From the NCBI GenBank assembly GCA_028291345.1, contig JAQGIF010000320.1, positions 1 through 50,128 on the forward strand: a stretch of 50,128 nucleotides of DNA. The letters run 5' to 3'. Positions within the stretch are counted from its first letter, which is position 1. Every line of letters starts with the position of its first letter. Shown here one piece after another: positions 1 through 8,034 of the stretch. The notes beneath the pieces are model-generated. The model did no database searches, had not been told where the DNA came from, and was given only the letters and a program-made list of their open reading frames with translations. Position numbers and translations under genes: made by a program. The stretch is from Rhodospirillales bacterium. GTDB lineage: Bacteria; Pseudomonadota; Alphaproteobacteria; BOG-932; Roseiterribacteraceae.

Positions 1-310
1 ACATGCTCCGGCACGCTGTCGGTCGCATAATCGCGGATATTGCAGACCGTGATGCCGTGCGCCCGGCAATAATCCTTGTCGACGCAATCGCTGCCGGTCG
101 CCGCCAGCGCGATCAGCCGCAGCCTGGCCAGCTCGGCCAAGGTGTCAGCGCGAGCGGCACCTTATTGACGATCGCGATAATGGCATCCCTAAGCCGCTCC
201 GCTTGAACCGGCGTCATCGCCGCATATTCGCGATAGTCATGCGCGAAACTCGGCGCCCGCAGCGCAACGCCCAGTGTCGCGCGGTCGAGAAAGACGATGC
301 TGTGCCGCAA
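1..310 (-). pseudogene. D-2-hydroxyacid dehydrogenase, N-terminal part, frameshifted
   Basis: The reverse strand reads into the catalytic-domain start of a D-isomer-specific 2-hydroxyacid dehydrogenase (glycerate/hydroxypyruvate reductase type): SIVFLDRATLG near the start and IAIVNKVPL about 50 residues in. The frame then closes with PWPSWPGCG and a stop. In another frame the protein continues with DTLAELARLRLIALAATGSD and then VCNIRDYATDSVPEH up to the window edge, which is the expected family continuation. Restoring one base near 150-154 (ctcgcgctgac back to ctccgcgctgac, giving L-R-A-D-T) joins the two. The lesion is therefore a single-base deletion, either a true mutation or a sequencing error. 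The first in-frame start is TTG at 310, so the start is uncertain. The NAD-binding domain lies outside the window. Confidence 0.75.
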
Positions 311-420
311 GTGCCGGTTCCGCTGTCCTAAGGCTTTGACGCGCCGGGGCCCCCATCATAGGGTTGTGGCCGGACAGGCGCGAGAGCCAGGTCCCAACAA
401 AATAGTGGAGGAATGGGGAA

Positions 421-1554
421 ATGGTCTCAGCACCGAGGTGCCTGATCGCAAGCCTTGCCCTGACGCTGGTGGCCGGCTGCATGCAGCACGCCGCCCCGGC
501 CGCCCAGCAGGCGGCCGCGCCCGAACGGCCCAAAGTGGTGGTCGATGCCGGCGACACGGTCCATATCCCGCCGATCGCAGTGCCGGTTTCGCGCTTCATT
601 AGCCCCGAAGCCAAGACCACCCTGCATGAGATCATGACCCACCCATACCCGCCGATCCCCGGCCCCCATGCGCCGTTGGAGGATTACCAGAAGGGCCGCG
701 AGGCCCTGAACCGCGATGTCTATGCCCCGATGATTGCACGGGACAAGGCAAAATACGCGGTCGATCTGGGGTCGGAGACCATCGCCGGCGTCTATGCCGA
801 TACCGTGACGCCCAAAGGCGGCGTGGCCCTGGCGAACAAAGATCGCATCCTGGTGAATGTCCATGGCGGAGCCTTCTATAACGGCGCGCGTACCGAGAGC
901 CTGGTCGAATCCATCCCCATAGCCGCCCTCGGCAAGATCAAGGTGATCAGCCTAGATTACCGCGAGGGGCCGGAATACAAGTTTCCGGCCGCCAGCGAGG
1001 ACGTGGCCGCCGTCTACAGGGAGCTGCTAAAGCATTACAAATCGAAGAATATCGGTATCTATGGATGTTCCGCTGGCGGAACGCTGACGGCCGAGGCGAT
1101 GGCCTGGTTCCAGAAGGAGAAGCTGCCCAATCCAGGCGCGATCGGCATTTTCTGCGCCGGTGGGGTACGTGGCATCGCCGGCGATTCCGCCTATATCGCC
1201 CCCCCGTTGGCCTACGCCCAGATGCCGCCCCCGCCGATGATGCCCGCCGTGGACGCGCAGGAGCCGGGTGGTTATTTCGCCGGGACCGAGGCCGTGGACC
1301 CGCTGGTGTCTCCTGCCAATTCCTTGTCCATCCTGGCCAAGTTCCCTCCGACATTGATCATCAGCGCCTCACGCGATATGGCGCTGAGCGCCGCGCTTTT
1401 TACCCATACCCAGCTTTTGAAGGCCGGCGCGCATGCGGAACTCTATGTTGCTGAGGGCCTATGGCACGGCTTCCTGTTCGATCCCGACCTGCCGGAGGCG
1501 CAGGACGCTCTGGCCGTCGTCACAAAGTTCTTCGACCATCATCTGGGGAAATAA
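421..1554 (+). CDS. alpha/beta-hydrolase esterase, lipoprotein, hormone-sensitive-lipase type
   Basis: This 377-residue protein is probably a membrane-anchored carboxylesterase. The N-terminus is a lipoprotein signal with lipobox LVAGC (Cys20). The oxyanion motif HGGAF precedes the nucleophile elbow GCSAG with Ser217. Asp319 (in SRDMALS) and His349 (in GLWHGF) complete a plausible catalytic triad. The HSL/family IV consensus is GDSAG, so the Cys before the Ser is a variant. The ATG at 421 has a GGAGG about 10 bases upstream. The next gene starts 2 bases after its stop, and the downstream SDR and enoyl-CoA hydratase follow closely, so the three probably form an operon for ester or acyl-chain catabolism. 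The substrate cannot be read from the sequence. Confidence 0.85.
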   Translation: MVSAPRCLIASLALTLVAGCMQHAAPAAQQAAAPERPKVVVDAGDTVHIPPIAVPVSRFISPEAKTTLHEIMTHPYPPIPGPHAPLEDYQKGREALNRDVYAPMIARDKAKYAVDLGSETIAGVYADTVTPKGGVALANKDRILVNVHGGAFYNGARTESLVESIPIAALGKIKVISLDYREGPEYKFPAASEDVAAVYRELLKHYKSKNIGIYGCSAGGTLTAEAMAWFQKEKLPNPGAIGIFCAGGVRGIAGDSAYIAPPLAYAQMPPPPMMPAVDAQEPGGYFAGTEAVDPLVSPANSLSILAKFPPTLIISASRDMALSAALFTHTQLLKAGAHAELYVAEGLWHGFLFDPDLPEAQDALAVVTKFFDHHLGK

Positions 1555-1556
1555 CC

Positions 1557-2381
1557 ATGGCCGCACTAGATCTTTTCGGACTTGAAGGCAAAGCCGCTTT
1601 GGTAATCGGCGGCGGCCAGGGCATGGGCGAAAGCACCGCTCGGATGCTCGCCGCGGCCGGATGCGATGTCGCGGTGGTCGATGTCGAGCGCGACCGCGCC
1701 GAACGGGTTGCCGACGCGGTGTGCGGGATCGGCCGCAAGGGCTTCGCCATCATCGCGAACGTGCTGGACGACGATCAGGCGGCCTATGCGGTTGAGGAGG
1801 CCGAACGTCAATTGGGCGGGTTGGACGTCATGGTCTCGATCGTTGGCCAGGCCCTGTTCACCCCCATCATCGAAATGACGCCTGAGGATTGGGACAAGGA
1901 CCATCGTCGCAATCTGCGCTATTTCTTCGTCAGCGCCCGGCTGGTGGCGCGGTCGATGATCGCGCGCGGCAAGGGTGGCGCGGTGGTCTGCATCGCCTCC
2001 ACCGACGGGATACAGTCGGCGCCGTTCCACGCAGCCTATGGTGCGGCCAAGGCCGGGTTGATCCAGTTGACCGCGACGATGGCGACCGAATGGGCGGTTC
2101 ACGGCATCCGCGTCAACGCCGTGGCGCCCGGCAGCATCAGCACGCCGCGTCTGCCCGAAACCCAGGCCCATCGCGACGCGATGAAGGCCAGCCTGGTGCC
2201 GATGGAACGATCCGGCACGACCGATGATATCGGCAAGGCTGTCCTCTTTCTGGCTTCGGACATGGCCAGCTATACTACCGGCCACACGCTGCTGGTCGAT
2301 GGCGGCTGGATGGCCGCCAACCTGTTCGACGCGCGCAAGATGGCGATCAAGAAAAGCACCGAAAACCGCCTGTCAAACTGA
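1557..2381 (+). CDS. short-chain dehydrogenase/reductase (SDR)
   Basis: A 274-residue NAD(P)-dependent oxidoreductase. The Rossmann motif is GGGQGMG (Gly18, Gly22, Gly24), and the catalytic Ser148, Tyr161 and Lys165 (YGAAK) have the classic spacing. The C-terminus has the usual VDGGW segment. An acidic VVDVE stretch at the end of beta-2 suggests NAD rather than NADP. The usual NNAG motif after beta-4 is replaced by VSIVGQA. The ATG at 1557 was chosen because it starts the Rossmann fold at the normal distance and lies 2 bases after the esterase stop; a longer frame reaches back into the esterase gene. The substrate is unknown, and the neighbours (esterase, enoyl-CoA hydratase) point to a small hydroxyacyl or alcohol intermediate. 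Confidence 0.9.
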   Translation: MAALDLFGLEGKAALVIGGGQGMGESTARMLAAAGCDVAVVDVERDRAERVADAVCGIGRKGFAIIANVLDDDQAAYAVEEAERQLGGLDVMVSIVGQALFTPIIEMTPEDWDKDHRRNLRYFFVSARLVARSMIARGKGGAVVCIASTDGIQSAPFHAAYGAAKAGLIQLTATMATEWAVHGIRVNAVAPGSISTPRLPETQAHRDAMKASLVPMERSGTTDDIGKAVLFLASDMASYTTGHTLLVDGGWMAANLFDARKMAIKKSTENRLSN

Positions 2382-2393
2382 GTGAGAGCTGAA

Positions 2394-3233
2394 ATGTCGG
2401 AAGCCAAACCCATGGACTATATCCTTTACGAAGTGCGCGACCGGGTCGCCGTCATCACCTTGAACCGGCCCAACCAGCGCAATGCTCAGAACAAGCAGCT
2501 GTTGATGGAGCTGGACCATGCCTGGGACATGGCGGCCGAAGACAAGAATGTCCGCGTCATCGTGCTCAAGGCCAACGGCCCGCATTTCTCCGCCGGCCAC
2601 GACATCGCCCGCGACGAAACCTATGAGGCCAAGGTGGCCGAGGTGCTGGGCGACGTCCACAGCACCGGCCTCTACGACCTGCATGCCTGGGAGGGAAAAT
2701 ATTACCTGGGCTATTGCCGCAAATGGCGCGACGTGCCCAAACCCTCGATTGCCGCGGTCCAGGGCGCCTGCATCGCCGCCGGACTGATGCTGGCCTGGCC
2801 GTGCGACCTGATCGTCGCCGCCGAAAATGCGAAGTTCAGCGACCCTGTCGTCCGCATGGGCATCGGTGGCGTCGAGTATCACGGCCATACGTGGGAGTTC
2901 GGGGCGCGCAAGGCCAAGGAACTGCTGTTCACCGCCAAGTCGATCACCGCCGCCGAGGCCGAGAAGCTCGGCATGGTCAACCGCGTCGTTCCGCTGGACC
3001 AGTTGGAAGAGTCGGCGATGGCTTTGGCCAACGAGATCGCCCAGATGCACCCCTTCGCACTGGCGATGGCCAAGCGCGCAGTCAACCAGACCCTGGACAT
3101 ACAGGGCCAATATGCTGCGCAGCAGGCTGTTTTCGATGTCCATCAACTTGGTCATGGTAGTGCACTAGCGCAGACCGGGGAGGCCGTCCTGATGTGGCTG
3201 GACGGCCTGAAGCCGGCCAATAAGGCGAGTTAG
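2394..3233 (+). CDS. enoyl-CoA hydratase/isomerase family protein
   Basis: A crotonase-fold protein of 279 residues. The N-terminal ITLNRPNQRNA segment and HFSAGHDI carry the first oxyanion-hole region. The second, GACIAAGLMLAWPCDLI, is followed by AENAKFSDP. Crotonases hydrate, isomerise or hydrolyse acyl-CoA thioesters, but the precise reaction cannot be assigned. The catalytic Glu pair of classical enoyl-CoA hydratases is not obvious around VVRMGIGGVEYHG, so it may act on a non-standard substrate. ATG 2394 is preferred over the GTG at 2382 because a GAGAG stretch lies just upstream. It is the third gene of the esterase-SDR-hydratase run. Confidence 0.88.
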   Translation: MSEAKPMDYILYEVRDRVAVITLNRPNQRNAQNKQLLMELDHAWDMAAEDKNVRVIVLKANGPHFSAGHDIARDETYEAKVAEVLGDVHSTGLYDLHAWEGKYYLGYCRKWRDVPKPSIAAVQGACIAAGLMLAWPCDLIVAAENAKFSDPVVRMGIGGVEYHGHTWEFGARKAKELLFTAKSITAAEAEKLGMVNRVVPLDQLEESAMALANEIAQMHPFALAMAKRAVNQTLDIQGQYAAQQAVFDVHQLGHGSALAQTGEAVLMWLDGLKPANKAS

Positions 3234-3285
3234 GGATTTATCGCTGAGCCTTCGCCCTTGGGGGCTATCGCATTTGAATTTGTTT

Positions 3286-3364
3286 CGTCATTCCCGGAAA
3301 GCGGGAACCCGTCCAGCGGCCAGCACAGCCGGAGCCATGGGTTCCCGCTTTCGCGGGAATGACG
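3286..3364. repeat. imperfect inverted repeat, REP-like hairpin
   Basis: Left arm 3286-3310 and right arm 3339-3364 are reverse complements over 25 of 26 bases. The core is cgtcattcccgcgaaagcgg, and the left arm lacks one c. A 28-base spacer separates the arms. It sits between the hydratase stop and the Anbu start. Such CATTCCCGCG...CGCGGGAATG palindromes are typical dispersed intergenic repeats in GC-rich proteobacteria. As RNA it would form a long hairpin that could end or protect the upstream transcript. I saw no second copy in this window. Confidence 0.8.
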
Positions 3365-3384
3365 AATAGTTAGGAACTGACTAA

Positions 3385-4134
3385 ATGACTTACTGCGTCG
3401 GTCTCGATCTCAAGGGCGGGATGGTCCTGCTGTCCGACACCCGCACCAATGCCGGTGTCGATAATATCTCCACCTTTTCGAAGATGCATGTCTTCGAGAA
3501 GAAAGGCGACCGCGTCATCGTCCTTCTCGGGGCAGGCAATCTCGCAACCACGCAGGCGGTGGTGAACCTGCTGAACGAGGGGCTCGAGATCGACGGCAAG
3601 GTCCGCACGCTCGCCACCGTGAAGACGATGTTCCGCGCGGCCGAACTGGTGGGCGAGGCAATCCGAAGGGTCTATCGCATGGACGGCAAGTCGATGGAGG
3701 ACCACAACGTGTCCTTCGATGTCTCGTTCCTGATGGGCGGCCAGATCAGACAAGGCAAGCTGTCGCTGTTCGAAATCTACTCAGCCGGCAATTTCATCGA
3801 GGCGACGCAGGACACACCCTATCTGCAGATTGGTGAGCATAAATACGGCAAGCCGATCCTGGACCGCACCGCGCGGTTCGAAACCGAACTGTATGACGGG
3901 GTGAAATTGGCGCTGGTCTCGATGGATTCCACTTTGCGCAGCAACCTGTCGGTCGGCCTGCCGATCGACCTTTTAGTCTATCGCCGCGACTCGCTCGAAA
4001 TCGAGCTTAAGCGCCGGATCACCGAAAGCGACGATTATTTCCGGATGCTGCGCGAGCGCTGGTCGGCGGCGCTGCGCGAAGCCTACCGCACCATTCCGCA
4101 ACCGAGCTGGCCTCCCGCGAAGGAGACGGCATAA
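3385..4134 (+). CDS. Anbu, proteasome-like (HslV-related) peptidase
   Basis: This 249-residue Ntn-hydrolase belongs to the Anbu (ancestral beta-subunit) family. The diagnostic start MTYCVGL is followed by SDTRTNAGVDNIS, MHVFEKKGDRVIVLL and GNLATTQAVVNLL. Removal of Met1 would expose Thr2 as N-terminal nucleophile, as in proteasome beta subunits. The length matches the family. Anbu is usually encoded with an alpha-E protein, a circularly permuted ATP-grasp protein and a transglutaminase-like protease; none of these is in the window. The gene stands alone between the palindromic repeat and a convergent GST, with about 150 bases upstream for its own promoter. Its cellular substrate is not known. 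Confidence 0.92.
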   Translation: MTYCVGLDLKGGMVLLSDTRTNAGVDNISTFSKMHVFEKKGDRVIVLLGAGNLATTQAVVNLLNEGLEIDGKVRTLATVKTMFRAAELVGEAIRRVYRMDGKSMEDHNVSFDVSFLMGGQIRQGKLSLFEIYSAGNFIEATQDTPYLQIGEHKYGKPILDRTARFETELYDGVKLALVSMDSTLRSNLSVGLPIDLLVYRRDSLEIELKRRITESDDYFRMLRERWSAALREAYRTIPQPSWPPAKETA

Positions 4135-4178
4135 AAGCTGGGTCTATCGCAGCTTGACGCACGGCCGAAGCCGCGTGA

Positions 4179-4835
4179 TCAGAACTCGCTTTCGAATTCC
4201 AGCTCCTCTTCATCCTCGTTCATGGCGGCGTCCATCCACTCCACCATGGTGGGCATCGCCAGTATCCGCTGGCAATAGCCGCTGCAGACCGCGTCCAGCT
4301 TGATGTTATAGGTCAGGAACCTGAGCACTACCGGCGCATACATGGCATCGGCCATGGTCAATTCGCCGAACAGAAACGGGCCACCCGACCCTGCTAGGCA
4401 GTCGTTCCAAATCGTGGAAATCCGTTCGATATCCTGCCAGGCGATGACGTAGGGGTCGTAACCCGGCAGAGCGCGGCCCCGGATATTCATCGGGCAGGTC
4501 GTGCGCAGCCGATGAAACCCGGCGTGAATCTCGCAGCAGACAGCGCGGCAATGGGCGCGTACCGCCGGATCCTTGGGCAGCATGGCGACGTCGGGTGCGA
4601 TCTCGTTCAGATATTCGCCGATCGCCAGCGGGTCCCATATCTTGATGCCATCATGGATGAGGGCCGGCACGAGGATCGAGGGCGATAACAGCAGGACTTC
4701 GGCGCGATGCGCGGGGTTGTCCAGCGCTACCGTCTCCTCGACAAAATCCAGCCCCGCCATCTTGGCAATCAACCAGCCGCGCAGCGACCAGGATGAGTAG
4801 TTCTTGCTGCCAATGATCAATTTGGGCTGAGCCAT
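4179..4835 (-). CDS. glutathione S-transferase family protein
   Basis: A 218-residue cytosolic GST-fold protein. The N-terminal thioredoxin-like domain begins LIIGSKNYSSWSLRGWL, where the Ser pair is the likely glutathione-activating site. ILVPALIHDG contains the cis-proline, and IWDPLAIGEYL corresponds to the GSH gamma-glutamyl site (normally E/D-S). The C-terminal helical domain follows. The protein ends in an acidic tail, EDEEELEFESEF. ATG 4835 was chosen because AAGGAG lies 5 bases upstream; a GTG two codons earlier has no spacing for it. It is convergent with the Anbu gene and monocistronic. Confidence 0.88.
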   Translation of the reverse strand: MAQPKLIIGSKNYSSWSLRGWLIAKMAGLDFVEETVALDNPAHRAEVLLLSPSILVPALIHDGIKIWDPLAIGEYLNEIAPDVAMLPKDPAVRAHCRAVCCEIHAGFHRLRTTCPMNIRGRALPGYDPYVIAWQDIERISTIWNDCLAGSGGPFLFGELTMADAMYAPVVLRFLTYNIKLDAVCSGYCQRILAMPTMVEWMDAAMNEDEEELEFESEF

Positions 4836-5080
4836 TTCCACTCCTTCACAATGTCAAGGATAGACATGCGAAACGCTACAACGACTGGCGGCCTTCTGCC
4901 AATCCGCCGGCCGGATTACCAACCGGGAAGGGCCGCATCCGGACGACATACAAAGTGGTCCGACCGTCCGAATTCTGTATGAGGCGGCTTCCAAGGCGGA
5001 TGGCCGAAATCATGCCGTCTGTTCGCGCGCGGGCCGGATCCGGCCGGATATTTCGGCCCAGGTCCACGGCTTTCGGCAGC

Positions 5081-5685
5081 ATGATTGGCGCGATGATCAT
5101 GATCGGCCTGACCCCGCTCGCCCGTGCCGACGAGGTTCCGCCGCCGGCGCTCAAACACGGGATCAATCTGTCGAACTGGTTCGCCGATGCCGGACGCCAG
5201 CCACTGGCCATACGCGATTTCGAGTAGATCAAGAATGCCGGCTTCGACCATGTCCGCATACCGGTCAATCCCGAGTCGCTGGGCTTCTCCTTGTCCGAAG
5301 GTTCGACCGGGCGTTGTGTTCGATTTCGCGAATCTTGACGTGGCGATAGGCACGGCGCGGGCCGGGGACTGTCGGCCATCATCGACATCCATTCCAGCGA
5401 CAACTTCATGGGCAGATCGAACAGGACCGACGCGCCGAGGCTGGACCAATCGCGCTGTGGCAGCATCTGGCCGAACATTATAAGCCCTTTTCGGACGCCA
5501 GGAAGGCACTCGAGACGAACGATATCGACTGTGACCTGTGGGACTATACCGGCCTGTTCGGCGTCACCCTGCTGACCGGGGACACGATCTCCGATCCCGG
5601 CGACGGCTCGGTCCGCTTAGCCAACCCGGACGAGGGCTCGCGCGCTATCGAGCTCGAGGCGATAAAGCCTTTCGGCGGCGGTTAG
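5081..5685 (+). pseudogene. degraded glycoside hydrolase family 5 (cellulase-like) gene
   Basis: Fragments in all three forward frames line up with a secreted GH5 endoglucanase. A signal-like MIGAMIMIGLTPLARADE leads to KHGINLSNWFADAG and RDFE. A TAG at 5225-5227 then stands where CAG (Gln) is expected before IKNAGFDHVRIPVNPESLG. Near 5290-5300 the frame shifts to RPGVVFDFANLDVAIGTARA, then to GLSAIIDIHSSDNFMG, then to LWQHLAEHYKPFSD, and finally DLWDYTGLFGVTLLTGDTI to the end. The roughly 200-residue remnant is much shorter than a GH5 domain, so the middle with the catalytic acids appears deleted (inference from length). Its stop codon overlaps the stop of the convergent coxL-like gene. The region 4842-5080 upstream holds nothing else I can support. 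Confidence 0.7.
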
Positions 5686-8033
5686 ACCGCTGCCTTGGCC
5701 GCCGCCCGCTGCAAGGTTTCCCAGACGCGCAGCGCGGTCATCGGCATATCGACTTCACGGACGCCTTTATCCCACAGCGCATCCAGCACCGCGTTCATAA
5801 CTGCTGGAGCCGCGCCGACCGTACCGGCCTCGCCGCAGCCTTTGATGCCGAGCGGATTGGTCGTGCACAATATCTCGTTATAGGTGAAGCCGAATGACGG
5901 CAGGTCGTCGGCGCGCGGCATGGTGTAGTCCATGAACGATCCGCTCAGGAGCTGAGCGGTGCCGGGCTCATAGAGGCAGTTCTCGAGCAGGGCTTGCCCG
6001 ATCCCTTGCGCCACGCCGCCATGCACCTGGCCGGCGACGATCAGCGGGTTGAGCACGAAGCCGAAATCGTCGACGACATCGTATGAGATGACAGACACCT
6101 TGCCGGTGTCTGGATCGATCTCGAGTTCGCAGATGTGACAGCCATTGGGGAAGGTATCGCCCTTCTCCTCATGGGTCCCTGACGAGTCGAGCCCTTTCTC
6201 CAGCCGCGCCTTCAATTCCGGCGGCAGCTTCGATCCAGCGCGCGCGGCCTCGGCGACTTCGAGCAGCGGCAGGAACTGGTTGGTGCCATGAACACGGAAC
6301 GCGCCTTCCTCGAAGGTAATCGCATCCTGGGCGGTGTCCATCAGCGCCGCGGCCACTTCCCGGCCCTTGTCGATCACCGCATCGGCCGCCTTCAGAATGC
6401 CATTGCCGCTGTTCCACAGCGACCTAGACCCACCCGTTCCACCGCCCCACGGCGCACGGATGCTGTCGCCCTGGATCAGGTCGATCGAGTCGAACGGAAC
6501 GCCGAGTTTATCGGCGACGATGGCGGCGAAGGTCGTCTCATGTCCCTGCCCATGCGCTGACGTGCCGACGCCGACCTCGACCCGGCCGGCTGGCGTGAAG
6601 GAGATAACGACTGCACTGGCACCCCCCGCCGTCTTTTCGATGTAATAGGCAAGGCCTCGGCCGCGCAGCTTCCCGCGTTTTTCAGCTTCGGCGCGGCGGG
6701 CGGGAAATCCGGCCCAATCCGCCTGCCGCAGGCAATCATGGAGATTCCGCTGGAAATCGCCGCTATCGATGACGGCACCGACATAGGACCGGAAAGGCAT
6801 CTCATGCGACTGGATGAAGTTCCGCAAACGGATTTCGTCCTGGCTCAACCCCATCTCGCGTGCCGCCAGATCCATGATCCGTTCGATGATATAGGCAGCT
6901 TCGGGACGGCCGGCGCCGCGATAGGCCTCGACCGGTACGGTGTTGGTGAAAACCGCGCGAACATGGTTGTACACCACCGGCACCTTATAAACGCCCCCGA
7001 CGACAAACATTGGAACGACGCTTTGGATGCCGGGGCCGAAGCCGAGGCCATAGGCTCCGAGGTTAAAGTCGGTCTTGATCCTGTAACCAAGGATGCGACC
7101 ACCGGCATCGAACGCCATCTCGGCATGGCTCTTCAGGTCCCGGCCGTGGCTGTCGGATTGGAACGCCTCGGTGCGCTCGGACATCCATTTCACCGGCATT
7201 CCGAACTTTTCCGATGCGATCAGAACCAGCGGATATTCGGCGAAGGTAGACATCTTGAGCCCGAAGCCGCCGCCGACATCCGGAGTGATGACACGCAACC
7301 GTTCCGGCGGAATCCGCAAAATGCGCTTGGCAATCGTATCGGCGATCGGGTGCGAGCCCTGACTGGTGGCGTAAAGCTCGTACTGGCCTGTCACCTTGTC
7401 GTATGTGCCGAACGCGCCGCGCGGCTCCATCGAATTGACGACTACGCGATTATTGACCAGGTCGATCCGAGTCACATGGGCCGCCCGGTCAAAGGCGGCG
7501 TCGGTTGCAGCCTCGTCGCCCTGTGCCCAGTCCAGCGCGATATTGCCCGGAGCCTGCGGCCAAACGAGCGGTGCCCCGGGGTCGAGCGCCTCGTCGATCA
7601 AACCAACCGCCGGCAACTCCTCATAGTCGACCAAGATCTGCTCGGCCGCATCCTTCGCGGCATTCAAGCTCTCGGCCACGACGAACGCGACCGGCTCACC
7701 GACATAGCGGACATAATCGACGGTCAGCAGCGCGCGGTCGCCATCGACTCGGGGGGTGCCGTCGCGGTTCTTGAGAAAGGAAGCGGGGAACGCCGCGCCC
7801 AGATGGCCGATGCCGGCTGCCTCAAGCTCAGCGCCGGTGATAATGCCGATCACGCCCGGCGCGGATTTCGCCGCCTCGACATCGATCGACATTATTTTCG
7901 CATGTGCATAGGGGGAGCGAAGGGCATAGCCGATGGCGGCGCCCTCCATCTTCACGTCATCGACATACCGGCCGCGGCCTGTGATGAAACGTCCATCCTC
8001 GGTGCGCCGGATTGGCTGCGACATCAAACCCAT
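5682..8033 (-). CDS. molybdenum hydroxylase large subunit (form II CoxL / xanthine dehydrogenase family)
   Basis: A 783-residue molybdopterin-cytosine-dinucleotide subunit, full length for the family. The start has RRTEDGRFITGRGRYVDD. The active-site signature is AYRGAGR (370-376), which defines form II, whereas true aerobic CO dehydrogenases carry AYXCSFR. The essential Glu is present in GCGEAGTVGAAP near the C-terminus, and GQGHETTFAAIV and GGTGGSRS contact the cofactor. It should hydroxylate a carbon substrate such as an aldehyde or N-heterocycle in the cytoplasm; the substrate is unknown. It is the last gene of the run: the medium-subunit stop is 1 base upstream of ATG 8033. An alternative ATG at 8024 is possible. 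Confidence 0.9.
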   Translation of the reverse strand: MGLMSQPIRRTEDGRFITGRGRYVDDVKMEGAAIGYALRSPYAHAKIMSIDVEAAKSAPGVIGIITGAELEAAGIGHLGAAFPASFLKNRDGTPRVDGDRALLTVDYVRYVGEPVAFVVAESLNAAKDAAEQILVDYEELPAVGLIDEALDPGAPLVWPQAPGNIALDWAQGDEAATDAAFDRAAHVTRIDLVNNRVVVNSMEPRGAFGTYDKVTGQYELYATSQGSHPIADTIAKRILRIPPERLRVITPDVGGGFGLKMSTFAEYPLVLIASEKFGMPVKWMSERTEAFQSDSHGRDLKSHAEMAFDAGGRILGYRIKTDFNLGAYGLGFGPGIQSVVPMFVVGGVYKVPVVYNHVRAVFTNTVPVEAYRGAGRPEAAYIIERIMDLAAREMGLSQDEIRLRNFIQSHEMPFRSYVGAVIDSGDFQRNLHDCLRQADWAGFPARRAEAEKRGKLRGRGLAYYIEKTAGGASAVVISFTPAGRVEVGVGTSAHGQGHETTFAAIVADKLGVPFDSIDLIQGDSIRAPWGGGTGGSRSLWNSGNGILKAADAVIDKGREVAAALMDTAQDAITFEEGAFRVHGTNQFLPLLEVAEAARAGSKLPPELKARLEKGLDSSGTHEEKGDTFPNGCHICELEIDPDTGKVSVISYDVVDDFGFVLNPLIVAGQVHGGVAQGIGQALLENCLYEPGTAQLLSGSFMDYTMPRADDLPSFGFTYNEILCTTNPLGIKGCGEAGTVGAAPAVMNAVLDALWDKGVREVDMPMTALRVWETLQRAAAKAAV

Positions 8034-8034
8034 C

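Noticed and set aside
1461-1556. Longer SDR start inside the esterase gene
   Set aside because: The additional residues are out-of-frame esterase sequence without SDR similarity; ATG 1557 gives the normal N-terminus.
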